The position numbers and the translations under genes were made by a program. Of a DNA stretch of 18,718 bases, positions 1-8,576 are shown one piece after another. How positions within the stretch are numbered: the first letter of the stretch is position 1; every line of letters begins with the position of its first letter. Source of the stretch: an uncultured Blautia sp. (GTDB lineage: Bacteria > Bacillota > Clostridia > Lachnospirales > Lachnospiraceae); assembly GCA_934402155.1 (NCBI GenBank), contig CAKRTP010000027.1, forward strand, positions 1 through 18,718. Direction: 5' to 3'. The notes beneath the pieces were generated by a model. It saw only the letters and a program-made list of their open reading frames with translations. It did not search any database and was not told where the DNA came from.

Positions 1-1077
1 GGACCGGTATTTTCCACAGCGGAAACTTATGTACTTGAATTTGCATCCTGGATCATTACGGTAGGACATGGAATCGGAGCTATGATCATGGGTGCGATCT
101 ATCCGCTTACAGTAGTCTGCGGTATTCATCATATGTATAATGTGATCGAAGCAGGAATGCTCGCATCTGACGGGCTGAACATCTGGATGCCGATTGCCTC
201 AGCAGCAAACTTTGCACAGGGTGCTGCCTGCCTCGCAGTTGGTCTTAAGGCAAGAAACTGTAAGACAAAATCAGTTGCTGTTCCGTCTGCATTATCAGCA
301 GCACTTGGAATTACAGAACCGGCAATTTTTGGTGTAAATCTCCGATTCATGAAACCACTTATATGCGGTATGGCCGGTGGTGCGGCCGGATCTCTGATCG
401 GCGCTATCTTTCATATAGGAGCAACCTCTTATGGAGTTACCGGAATTCCGGGATTCCTTACTACACTGGATTATTCTGTACAGTATGCGATCATGCTGGC
501 GGTTTCCTTTGCCGTTGCATTTGCACTGACCTGGTTTACCTGGAAAGAAGAGCCGGAAGATGAGGGAATAACAGCACCGAAAATGGAGAATATACCGACA
601 GCAGAAAAAGAAGAGGCAGTGGATGGAACAGCAAAAAAACTGTATGCTCCGATCCAGGGTACTGTTATTGCGAGAAATGAGATCCCGGATGAAACCTTTG
701 CGGCAGGCGTTCTTGGCGACGGTGTAGGGATCGATCCAAAAGAGGGTGTTGTTGTAGCACCGTTTGACGGGGAAATTTCTTCTGTGACAGACACAAAGCA
801 TGCGATTGGTATCACAGGACCGGCAGATATGGAAGTATTGATCCATGTAGGGGTTGATACTGTAAATATGAAAGGTGATGGATTTGAGCTTCTGGTGGAA
901 GAAGGACAGAAAGTCAAAGCAGGTCAGAAACTGATGACATTTGATATTGAAAAGATCAAAGCGGCCGGATACAGTCCGATGGCGGCAGTGCTTCTGACAA
1001 ACAGTGATGATTACCCGGATTTCAGGGTGGTAAAGACTGGGCAGACCAGAAGACTGGAAGAAGTTTTCACTGTCTGA
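1..1077 (+). CDS. PTS permease, sucrose/beta-glucoside type EIIBCA, C-terminal part (EIIC end plus EIIA), truncated by the window edge
   Basis: The reading frame is open from base 1, so the gene begins outside the window; 358 residues are visible. Residues 1-180 are hydrophobic and carry the EIIC signature of the glucose/sucrose superfamily (GHGIG, then PLTVVCGIHHMYN, then LGITEPAIFGVNLRF). A charged linker (about 185-210) leads into a full EIIA-Glc-type domain from LYAPIQG onward. The likely phospho-acceptor histidine is in VLIHVGVDT (fragment residue 282), with the second active-site histidine in KHAIGI (residue 267). The family takes up and phosphorylates a sugar at the membrane using phosphate passed from HPr. 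The EIIB domain must lie upstream. The EIIC motifs and the LacI-type regulator just downstream fit sucrose (ScrA-like) best, but trehalose or a beta-glucoside cannot be excluded without the rest of the operon. Confidence 0.9.
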   Translation, partial: GPVFSTAETYVLEFASWIITVGHGIGAMIMGAIYPLTVVCGIHHMYNVIEAGMLASDGLNIWMPIASAANFAQGAACLAVGLKARNCKTKSVAVPSALSAALGITEPAIFGVNLRFMKPLICGMAGGAAGSLIGAIFHIGATSYGVTGIPGFLTTLDYSVQYAIMLAVSFAVAFALTWFTWKEEPEDEGITAPKMENIPTAEKEEAVDGTAKKLYAPIQGTVIARNEIPDETFAAGVLGDGVGIDPKEGVVVAPFDGEISSVTDTKHAIGITGPADMEVLIHVGVDTVNMKGDGFELLVEEGQKVKAGQKLMTFDIEKIKAAGYSPMAAVLLTNSDDYPDFRVVKTGQTRRLEEVFTV

Positions 1078-1132
1078 AAATGATATTATCCACCATTCAC
1101 AGAAGTGGGAGATTTTTCGACTGAGATAAAAT

Positions 1133-1185
1133 AAAAGACACTGTCAATGCGGGTTTGAAATCCGATATGTTGACAGTGTCTTTTT
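1133..1185 (+). terminator. Rho-independent terminator after the PTS gene
   Basis: A 15-bp stem (1133-1147 with 1170-1184) is made from AAAAGACACTGTCAA and its complement, ends in a run of T, and holds a smaller GGGTT/AATCC hairpin at its tip. It lies 55 bases past the PTS stop codon and separates the PTS transcript from the regulator gene. Confidence 0.85.
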
Positions 1186-1259
1186 GGAATGAACAGTAAT
1201 CTCCGGTCAGAAAAAATCAATTGCAAAACATGAAATGAATGGTAACAGCAGATAAATTG

Positions 1260-1268
1260 TGGTATACT
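1260..1268 (+). promoter_or_regulatory. Extended -10 promoter element of the LacI-family gene
   Basis: TGGTATACT at 1260-1268 is an extended -10 (TGn plus TATACT) 19 bases before the start codon. No good -35 is seen at 17 bases (TGGTAA at 1240-1245), which is usual for extended -10 promoters. The same TGGTATACT string precedes the citrate synthase gene. Confidence 0.55.
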
Positions 1269-1287
1269 ACAGCAAAGGGGAAAAAGC

Positions 1288-2265
1288 ATGAATATAAGTG
1301 AAATAGCAAAATTAGCAGGTGTGTCCAGTGCCGCAGTTTCCCGTTATTTTAACAACGGATATATTTCAGAAGAAAAAAAAGAAGCGATTCGTAAAGTTGT
1401 AGAACAGACAGGTTATCGCCCATCTGTTCAGGCTCAGACACTCCGTACCAAAAAAACAAAAATGATTGGTGTGATCGTTCCGAAGATTGCTTCTACAACC
1501 ATAGGAAAAATAGTCGAGGGGATTCTTTCTGTACTGAATGAGAGCGGTTATCAGATGCTTTTGGCTGTAACTCAGAATGATCCGAAGAAAGAACTTGAAT
1601 ATCTTGCTGCTTTTAATGAAAAACAGGTGGATGGTGTGATTTTTGCAGCGACAATTCTCACGGCAGAGCATAAACGTATTCTCAGGAAACTGTCAGTTCC
1701 GGTGATTCTGGTGGGACAGCAGTGTTCCGGATATTGCTGTGTGTATCATGATGATTATCATGCTACCAGAGATCTCACACGTGCAGTGCTTGCCATGGGA
1801 AGGCGAAATCCAGGTTATATTGGTGCGATCATGCAGGATAAGGCAGTTGGTGCAGAGCGTCTCCGTGGTTATGAAGATGCTGTCAGTGAAGCTGGTATAC
1901 GCAATGGTATGCAGCAGAAAGCAATTTCCTTATTTACTTCCGATTCCGGCTATGAAAAGATGGGAGAACTGCTTGCAAAATATTCGGATCTGGATGCAGT
2001 CATCTGTGCAACGGATACCATGGCAGCGGGTGCGATACGTTATCTGAAAGAACACGGAAAGCGGGTGCCGGAGGATATTCTGGTCGCCGGACATGGCGAT
2101 TCCGAGATCACAAGAGTGATAATACCGCCGATACCGACGGTTCATTTTTCTTATGAGAAGAGTGGTAAGATGGCGGTGGAAATGCTCATGGAAATGATGG
2201 AGCAGAGTGAAACAGCGGTGAGGGAAGTAAAGCTTGGCTATCTTCTTGCACACATAAAACAGTAA
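1288..2265 (+). CDS. LacI/GalR-family transcriptional regulator, possibly ScrR-like
   Basis: The protein has 325 residues, normal for the family. Residues 1-55 form the LacI helix-turn-helix and hinge helix (ISEIAKLAGVSSAAVSRYF, then GYRPSVQAQTLRTKK). The rest is the periplasmic-binding-protein-like effector domain, from MIGVIVPKIAS through DGVIFAATIL, VILVGQQ, AVICATDTMAAGAI and VAGHGDSEI. Such proteins bind an operator as dimers and release it when a sugar or sugar phosphate binds. The ATG has an AGGGG ribosome site at about 1275-1279. Position directly behind a sugar PTS gene suggests that it controls that operon, with sucrose the first guess. No convincing LacI operator palindrome was found between 1186 and 1287. 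The next gene starts 28 bases after the stop with no terminator between, so the two are probably cotranscribed. Confidence 0.9.
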   Translation: MNISEIAKLAGVSSAAVSRYFNNGYISEEKKEAIRKVVEQTGYRPSVQAQTLRTKKTKMIGVIVPKIASTTIGKIVEGILSVLNESGYQMLLAVTQNDPKKELEYLAAFNEKQVDGVIFAATILTAEHKRILRKLSVPVILVGQQCSGYCCVYHDDYHATRDLTRAVLAMGRRNPGYIGAIMQDKAVGAERLRGYEDAVSEAGIRNGMQQKAISLFTSDSGYEKMGELLAKYSDLDAVICATDTMAAGAIRYLKEHGKRVPEDILVAGHGDSEITRVIIPPIPTVHFSYEKSGKMAVEMLMEMMEQSETAVREVKLGYLLAHIKQ

Positions 2266-2293
2266 AAAGAATAAGAGAAATGGGGTGTGTTTT

Positions 2294-3766
2294 TTGCTGA
2301 AAACATGGATTCCGGGAGAGGCTCCCGACAAGGAAGAAATGAAAGAACAACTGGATGTGGCAAAAAAGAAACTGTATGATCTTCAGATGAAAATCAAAGA
2401 GCATAAGCTCCCGGTGCTGGTGCTTTTTGAAGGATGGAGTGCTGCCGGAAAGGGCAGTATGATCGGTAAGGTTATCAAGAACATTGATCCGAGATTTTTC
2501 AAGGTTGCAACCATGTCAGCACCGTCCGGGGAGGAACTGCGCAGACCATTTCTGTATCGATTTATGTGTCAGATCCCGGAACAGGGCAAATTTACATTTC
2601 TGGATTCCGGATGGATGGAGCAGACTACCCAGGAGGTTCTCCATAAGAAACTGGAGGGCGAGGACTATGAGAAGCGGATCGAGAGCATCCGCCGGTTTGA
2701 ACGCCAGCTTACGGATAACGGATATCTGGTGCTGAAATTCTTTATGCAGATCGATAAAGATGAACAGAAGGCACGTATGGATAAATTGTGTGCAAGTAAG
2801 GATACACGTTGGAGAGTGTCGGATTTTGACAAATGGCAGCAGGAACATTATCATAAATGCGAGAAGGTCTATGACCGTTATCTTAAGGATACCAATGCAT
2901 CAACTTCACCATGGTATATCATAGACGCAAGGGACAAAAAATGGGCGGAACTGCAGGTGATGGATACGCTGGTCAGCAGTATTGAAGTTGCGCTGCAGAA
3001 CCAGAGTCATTCTGTTCCGATTCTTCAGAATGTTTTTCCGCTGGTGAAGATGCCGAAATTAAAGGATGTTGAGCTTACAGGAAAGACTGTTGATGAGGAA
3101 GAATATGACAGGGAACTTAAGAAACTTCAGGACAAATTAAGTGAGCTTCATAATCGCCTGTACAGAGCGAGAATTCCTGTGATCATTACCTATGAAGGCT
3201 GGGATGCTGCCGGCAAGGGCGGAAACATCAAGAGAATTACAGGGGCACTTGATCCGAGAGGATATGAGGTGCATCCGATCGCCAGCCCGGAGCCGCATGA
3301 GAAAGCCCGCCATTATCTGTGGCGTTTCTGGACAAGGCTTCCAAAGGACGGACATATTGCAATTTTCGACCGCACCTGGTATGGCCGTGTCATGGTAGAA
3401 CGCCTGGAGGGATTTTGCAGTGAAAATGACTGGAAACGTGCCTATAATGAAATGAATGAATTTGAGAAAGAACTGTCAGACTGGGGTGCGGTGATCATTA
3501 AATTCTGGGTTCAGATCGACAAAGATACACAGCTTGAGAGATTTAATGACCGTCAGAATAATCCGGAGAAGCAGTGGAAGATTACAGATGAAGACTGGAG
3601 AAATCGTGAGAAGTGGGATCAGTATGAGGAGGCAGTCAATGAAATGCTCAAAAAGACAAGCACCTCCTATGCACCGTGGCATATCCTGGAATCTGTAGAC
3701 AAAAAATATGCGCGTATCAAAGCACTTAAAATTGTGATCAAAGAATTAGAAAAGGCCCTGAAATAA
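2294..3766 (+). CDS. pap: Polyphosphate:AMP phosphotransferase (two-domain PPK2 family, PAP)
   Basis: This cytoplasmic enzyme of 490 residues transfers phosphate from polyphosphate to AMP, giving ADP. It is a tandem duplication of the PPK2 P-loop kinase domain, the length and layout of class II PPK2 enzymes. The C-terminal copy has intact motifs: Walker A GWDAAGKGG (302-310) and the lid/Walker B motif FDRTWYGR (358-365). The N-terminal copy keeps Walker A (GWSAAGKGS, 47-55) but has FLDSGW (102-107) where FDRxWY is expected, so it is probably a non-catalytic half. I prefer the TTG start at 2294: GGGGTG at 2282-2287 then serves as ribosome site with a 6-base gap. The in-frame GTG at 2285 lies inside that site and would add only three residues (MCF). 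The gene is likely cotranscribed with the LacI-family gene. A ppk1 gene for polyphosphate synthesis lies at 12880. Confidence 0.93.
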   Translation: MLKTWIPGEAPDKEEMKEQLDVAKKKLYDLQMKIKEHKLPVLVLFEGWSAAGKGSMIGKVIKNIDPRFFKVATMSAPSGEELRRPFLYRFMCQIPEQGKFTFLDSGWMEQTTQEVLHKKLEGEDYEKRIESIRRFERQLTDNGYLVLKFFMQIDKDEQKARMDKLCASKDTRWRVSDFDKWQQEHYHKCEKVYDRYLKDTNASTSPWYIIDARDKKWAELQVMDTLVSSIEVALQNQSHSVPILQNVFPLVKMPKLKDVELTGKTVDEEEYDRELKKLQDKLSELHNRLYRARIPVIITYEGWDAAGKGGNIKRITGALDPRGYEVHPIASPEPHEKARHYLWRFWTRLPKDGHIAIFDRTWYGRVMVERLEGFCSENDWKRAYNEMNEFEKELSDWGAVIIKFWVQIDKDTQLERFNDRQNNPEKQWKITDEDWRNREKWDQYEEAVNEMLKKTSTSYAPWHILESVDKKYARIKALKIVIKELEKALK

Positions 3767-3777
3767 GGGCCTTTTTT
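3750..3777. terminator. Bidirectional terminator between the PPK2-family gene and nrdR
   Basis: AAAAGGCCCT (3750-3759) pairs with AGGGCCTTTT (3766-3775) around a 6-base loop and continues into T6 on the plus strand. On the minus strand the same hairpin ends in TTTTC. It overlaps the plus-strand stop codon (3764-3766), and the nrdR stop codon (3776-3778) reaches into its T run, so both convergent genes use it. Confidence 0.88.
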
Positions 3778-4228
3778 ATGGCTCCATAAATTTCTTCAGT
3801 TCATCCATAAAGGTACTAACATCCTTAAATTCACGATACACCGATGCAAAGCGTACATACGCAACGGCATCAAGATCTTTGAGATGCTCCATAACGATCT
3901 CCCCGATGCGGGTGCTGGAAATCTCTTTGTCGGCATTTTCGAAAATAGATCCTTCAATCGAGTCGATCATGGTCTCGATCTTTTCGATTGGGATGGGACG
4001 CTTATAGCATGCACGAAGAACACCGTCCTGAATTTTGGAGCGGTGATAGGACTCTCTGGTCTGATCTTTCTTGATGACACTTAAAGGGATGGTCTCAACC
4101 TTCTCATAAGTGGTAAATCTCTTACCGCAGGATTCACACATTCTTCTTCTGCGGATCGCATTAGTATCTTCTACAGGTCTGGAATCAACGACCTTGGTAT
4201 TATCCTGATTACAAAATGGGCATCTCAC
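3776..4228 (-). CDS. nrdR: Transcriptional repressor NrdR
   Basis: The protein has 150 residues, the family's usual size. A zinc ribbon is formed by C3/C6 and C31/C34 (RCPFC and MCESCGKRF) with the basic stretch IRRRR between them. An ATP-cone domain follows from about residue 49 (SVIKKDQTRESY, AYVRFASVYREF). NrdR senses ATP/dATP and represses ribonucleotide reductase operons by binding NrdR boxes. The start is GTG at 4228, preceded on the minus strand by AGAGGAA with a 6-base gap. No ribonucleotide reductase gene and no clear NrdR box is visible here, so it stands alone and acts in trans. It is divergent from the YlmC/YmxH-family gene. Confidence 0.96.
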   Translation of the reverse strand: MRCPFCNQDNTKVVDSRPVEDTNAIRRRRMCESCGKRFTTYEKVETIPLSVIKKDQTRESYHRSKIQDGVLRACYKRPIPIEKIETMIDSIEGSIFENADKEISSTRIGEIVMEHLKDLDAVAYVRFASVYREFKDVSTFMDELKKFMEP

Positions 4229-4259
4229 GTGTTATTCCTCTTTTCCCTTTTATGGATTA

Positions 4260-4289
4260 ATTATACTGTATTTTTTTAGGTGATGTCAA
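4260..4289 (-). promoter_or_regulatory. Housekeeping (sigma-A type) promoter of nrdR
   Basis: On the minus strand TTGACA (4284-4289) is followed after 18 bases by TATAAT (4260-4265), both exact consensus hexamers. The expected transcription start lies about 25 bases before the GTG start of nrdR. Confidence 0.8.
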
Positions 4290-4300
4290 TAAAAGACAGT

Positions 4301-4329
4301 ACATATTTCCTCCGATTTCTGCATATATT
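4301..4329 (+). promoter_or_regulatory. Candidate sigma-E type promoter of the YlmC/YmxH-family gene
   Basis: ACATATT (4301-4307), 14 bases, then CATATATT (4322-4329) fits the mother-cell sigma-E pattern (xxATATT, about 14 bases, CATAxAxT), with one departure in the -10. It leaves a short leader of about 14 bases before the ATG. The match is by eye, in an AT-rich stretch. Confidence 0.4.
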
Positions 4330-4349
4330 TTTGGAAAAACGGTGTATTT

Positions 4350-4613
4350 ATGCGTCTGTGTGAATTGAAACAGAAAGAAATCATAAATATCTGCACCTGC
4401 AGGAGTTTTGGCTGTCCGATCGATCTGGAATTTGATGAAAAAAGCGGGAAGATTACCGCTCTGATCGTGCCGGGTCCCGGAAGATTCTGCTGTTTCTGGG
4501 GAAGGGACAGTGAGTATGTGATTCCCTGGAACAATGTGTGTCAGATAGGCGAAGATATTATCCTGGTAGATATCAAGGAAGAAAAAACTTTTCGAAAAGA
4601 CCGCCTTTTATAA
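4350..4613 (+). CDS. YlmC/YmxH-family sporulation protein (PRC-barrel-like)
   Basis: This small protein of 87 residues matches the YlmC/YmxH family of endospore formers: an N-terminal MRLCELKQKEIINI, a cysteine-containing CRSFGCPIDLEFD, a GKITALIVPGPG strand and a C-terminal IPWNNVCQIGEDIILVDI, typical of a single PRC-barrel-like beta fold. Its exact role is not known to me; members accompany sporulation genes. The following gene is sigG, the expected neighbour in Clostridia. The ribosome site is weak (only GGTG, 5 bases before ATG), unlike the strong sites of most genes here. A sigma-E-like promoter sits just upstream. Confidence 0.85.
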   Translation: MRLCELKQKEIINICTCRSFGCPIDLEFDEKSGKITALIVPGPGRFCCFWGRDSEYVIPWNNVCQIGEDIILVDIKEEKTFRKDRLL

Positions 4614-4654
4614 AAATGTCAAGGACTTATATTTTTTATATTTTGTGCAAAAAA

Positions 4655-4684
4655 GTATATTTCATATCCTCCCTGAGAATCATT
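4655..4684 (+). promoter_or_regulatory. Candidate sigma-F type promoter of sigG
   Basis: GTATA (4655-4659), 15 bases, then GAGAATCATT (4675-4684) resembles the forespore sigma-F pattern (GYATA, about 15 bases, GGxxAxAxTx), 33 bases before the sigG start. In Bacillus subtilis sigG is transcribed by sigma-F, so both place and form fit; two -10 positions differ from consensus. Confidence 0.5.
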
Positions 4685-4717
4685 TTTAGTACCTAGTGAA
4701 ATAAGGAGGATATTTCT

Positions 4718-5497
4718 ATGGCACTAAATAAAGTTGAGATCTGCGGGGTAAATACAGCCAGTCTTCCGATTCTTGCACCTGAGGAAAAGGAAGAACTTTT
4801 TGAAAGAATAAAAGCAGGCGATAAAGAGGCAAGAGAGCGTTACATTAAAGGAAATTTAAGACTTGTTTTAAGCGTGATCAAACGTTTCCAGAACAGCAGT
4901 GAAAATGCAGATGACCTTTTTCAGATCGGATGCATCGGACTTATGAAGGCCATCGATAATTTTGATACGACTTTGATGGTCAGGTTTTCTACTTATGCAG
5001 TGCCAATGATAATCGGAGAAATAAGGAGGTATCTCCGGGACAACAGCAGCATTCGTGTCAGCCGTTCTCTGAGAGATATTGCATACAAGGCAATCTATGC
5101 AAAAGAAAGCTATACAAAAAAGAATCTCAGGGAGCCTACGATCACGGAGATAGCAGAGGAGATTGGAATAGAAAAAGAAATGATAGTATATGCGCTTGAT
5201 GCGATACAGAATCCGGTCAGCCTTTTTGAACCGGTGTATTCGGAAGGCGGAGATACTCTGTATGTGATGGATCAGATCAGTGACAAGAAAAATAAAGAGG
5301 ACTACTGGCTGGAAAATCTTTCTCTTCGGGAAGCAATGAACCGCCTGGGTGAAAGAGAAAAGCATATTATAGATATGAGGTTTTATGAGGGAAAAACACA
5401 GATGGAAGTAGCTGAAGAAATCGGAATATCTCAGGCGCAGGTCAGCCGTCTGGAAAAGACAGCATTGCGGAATATGAGAAATTATCTTCGGTCGTAG
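4718..5497 (+). CDS. sigG: RNA polymerase sporulation sigma factor SigG
   Basis: The late forespore sigma factor, 259 residues. It opens with the SigG-specific NKVEICGVNTASLP segment. Region 2 follows (GNLRLVLSVIKRF, DDLFQIGCIGLMKAIDNFD, RFSTYAVPMIIGEIRRYLRD), then region 3 (IRVSRSLRDIAYKA) and region 4 with its helix-turn-helix (KTQMEVAEEIGISQAQVSRLE). All parts line up with Bacillus SigG along the whole length. It directs forespore genes after engulfment. A strong AAGGAGG lies 8 bases before the ATG. The YlmC/YmxH-family gene precedes it by 104 bases, and the candidate sigma-F promoter lies in that gap. The gene shows that the organism is or was a spore former. Confidence 0.97.
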   Translation: MALNKVEICGVNTASLPILAPEEKEELFERIKAGDKEARERYIKGNLRLVLSVIKRFQNSSENADDLFQIGCIGLMKAIDNFDTTLMVRFSTYAVPMIIGEIRRYLRDNSSIRVSRSLRDIAYKAIYAKESYTKKNLREPTITEIAEEIGIEKEMIVYALDAIQNPVSLFEPVYSEGGDTLYVMDQISDKKNKEDYWLENLSLREAMNRLGEREKHIIDMRFYEGKTQMEVAEEIGISQAQVSRLEKTALRNMRNYLRS

Positions 5498-5520
5498 CCG
5501 CACATACATGTGATATGAAA

Positions 5521-5553
5521 AGAAACGCTCCGGTATGAAACCGGAGCGTTTCT
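5521..5553. terminator. Terminator between sigG and gdhA (bidirectional, stronger for gdhA)
   Basis: AGAAACGCTCCGGT (5521-5534) pairs perfectly with 5540-5553 around a 5-base loop. Read on the minus strand the stem is followed by TTTTC, a proper U-tract for gdhA. The plus strand has only an interrupted T stretch. Confidence 0.8.
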
Positions 5554-5584
5554 GTGATCAGTATATAACTGAGGAGGAAATCAA

Positions 5585-7224
<1,640 letters not shown>

Positions 7225-8445
7225 ATGAGAACATTTGACAAATCAGCAAAACTCGACAATGTACTGTATGACGTAAGAGGACCGGTGGTTGACGAGGCGG
7301 CAAAAATGGAGGAAGAGGGCAAGGAAATTCTGAAATTAAATATCGGAAATCCATATCCTTTTGGTTTCTCAGCTCCTCAGGAAGTGATTCTGGATATGCT
7401 GAGTAATATCCGCACTTCACAGGGGTATTCTGATTCCAAGGGCATATTTTCTGCACGTAAAGCTATCATGCAGTATGCGCAGCTTCGCGGTATTCCGAAT
7501 GTGTCCATGAATGATATCTATACAGGAAACGGTGTCAGTGAGCTGATCAATCTGTGTATGCAGGCACTTCTGGATAATGGGGATGAAATTCTGATCCCGG
7601 CACCGGATTACCCGCTTTGGACGGCTACAGCAACTCTTGCAGGCGGCAAAGTTGTACATTATATCTGTGATGAGCAGTCTGACTGGTATCCGGATATTGA
7701 GGATATCAGAAGCAAGATCACAGACAGGACCAAGGCAATTGTTATCATCAATCCGAATAATCCGACAGGAGCTGTTTATCCGAAAGAAGTTCTGGAAGAG
7801 ATCGCACAGATCGCCAGAGAGAAAGAACTGATCATTTTTTCTGATGAGATTTATGACCGTCTTGTTATGGATGGCTATAAGCATACTTCTATTGCATCTC
7901 TTGCGCCAGATGTGTTCTGCGTGACCTTTTCCGGTCTTTCCAAGTCTCATATGATTGCAGGATTCCGTATCGGATGGATGATCTTAAGTGGTGCAAAAGA
8001 CCGTGCAAAGGGATATATCGAAGGAATCAAAATGCTTTCTTCCATGCGGCTCTGTTCAAATGTGCCGGCACAGGCAATCGTACAGACTGCACTTGGCGGT
8101 TATCAGAGTGTAGCAGAATATGTGAAACCGGGCGGCAGGGTTTATGAGCAGAGAGAGTGTATCTATAATGCACTGAAAGATATTCCGGGAATCAGTGTTG
8201 TAAAGCCACATGCGGCATTCTATATTTTTCCGAAACTGGATACGGAGAAATTTAATATTACGGATGATGAACAGTTTGCACTGGATTTCCTTCATGAAAA
8301 ACAGGTGCTTCTTGTGCCTGGAAAGGGATTTAACTGGGGGCAGCCGGATCATTTCCGTGTGGTTTATCTGCCGAACATACGGCAGCTTGAGACAGCTTCA
8401 CAGAAGCTTCGTGAATTTCTGAGCACGTATCGTCAGGGAAAATAG
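7225..8445 (+). CDS. alaA: Glutamate-pyruvate (alanine) aminotransferase, AlaA type
   Basis: This PLP-dependent class I aminotransferase of 406 residues is alignable end to end with E. coli AlaA (KSAKLDNVLYDVRGPV at the start, LNIGNPYPFGF, SQGYSDSKG, GNGVSELI, PAPDYPLWTA, HYICDEQSDWYPD). Key residues are N179 in NPNNPTG, D207 and Y210 in FSDEIYD, the Schiff-base lysine K240 in SGLSKSH, and the carboxylate-binding R378 in DHFRVV. It makes alanine from pyruvate and glutamate, or runs in reverse. A clear GAGAGGAG site precedes the ATG. It is divergent from gdhA and followed by citrate synthase, so amino-donor supply and use are adjacent. AlaA-like enzymes can also use other amino acids, so substrate range is inferred. 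Confidence 0.93.
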   Translation: MRTFDKSAKLDNVLYDVRGPVVDEAAKMEEEGKEILKLNIGNPYPFGFSAPQEVILDMLSNIRTSQGYSDSKGIFSARKAIMQYAQLRGIPNVSMNDIYTGNGVSELINLCMQALLDNGDEILIPAPDYPLWTATATLAGGKVVHYICDEQSDWYPDIEDIRSKITDRTKAIVIINPNNPTGAVYPKEVLEEIAQIAREKELIIFSDEIYDRLVMDGYKHTSIASLAPDVFCVTFSGLSKSHMIAGFRIGWMILSGAKDRAKGYIEGIKMLSSMRLCSNVPAQAIVQTALGGYQSVAEYVKPGGRVYEQRECIYNALKDIPGISVVKPHAAFYIFPKLDTEKFNITDDEQFALDFLHEKQVLLVPGKGFNWGQPDHFRVVYLPNIRQLETASQKLREFLSTYRQGK

Positions 8446-8461
8446 GTCTGACATTTTAGGA

Positions 8462-8490
8462 TAGACCAAAATACGTTTTAATGGTATACT
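8462..8490 (+). promoter_or_regulatory. Promoter of the citrate synthase operon
   Basis: TAGACC (8462-8467), 17 bases, then TATACT (8485-8490) with an extended TGG before the -10. The -35 overlaps the right arm of a small inverted repeat, GGTCT (8445-8449) / AGACC (8463-8467), whose left arm begins at the last base of the alaA stop codon. That repeat could be a weak alaA terminator or a regulator site. Confidence 0.6.
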
Positions 8491-8536
8491 ATACTTAATG
8501 TGTTGTAAAATTGCAGCAGCAGTTAAGGGAGGGAGC

Positions 8537-8563
8537 ATGATCGGGAAAAACGAAAGGACTTGA
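8537..8563 (+). CDS. Possible 8-residue leader peptide upstream of citrate synthase
   Basis: ATG at 8537 opens a frame reading M-I-G-K-N-E-R-T followed by TGA (8561-8563). AAGGGAGGG (8525-8533) is a strong ribosome site placed correctly for it, and the stop codon touches the AAGGAG used by the citrate synthase gene, so translation of the two would be coupled. The evidence is position and ribosome site only. The codon content (two charged pairs, no run of one amino acid) does not point to a classic attenuator. Confidence 0.4.
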   Translation: MIGKNERT

Positions 8564-8576
8564 AAGGAGATCATAT

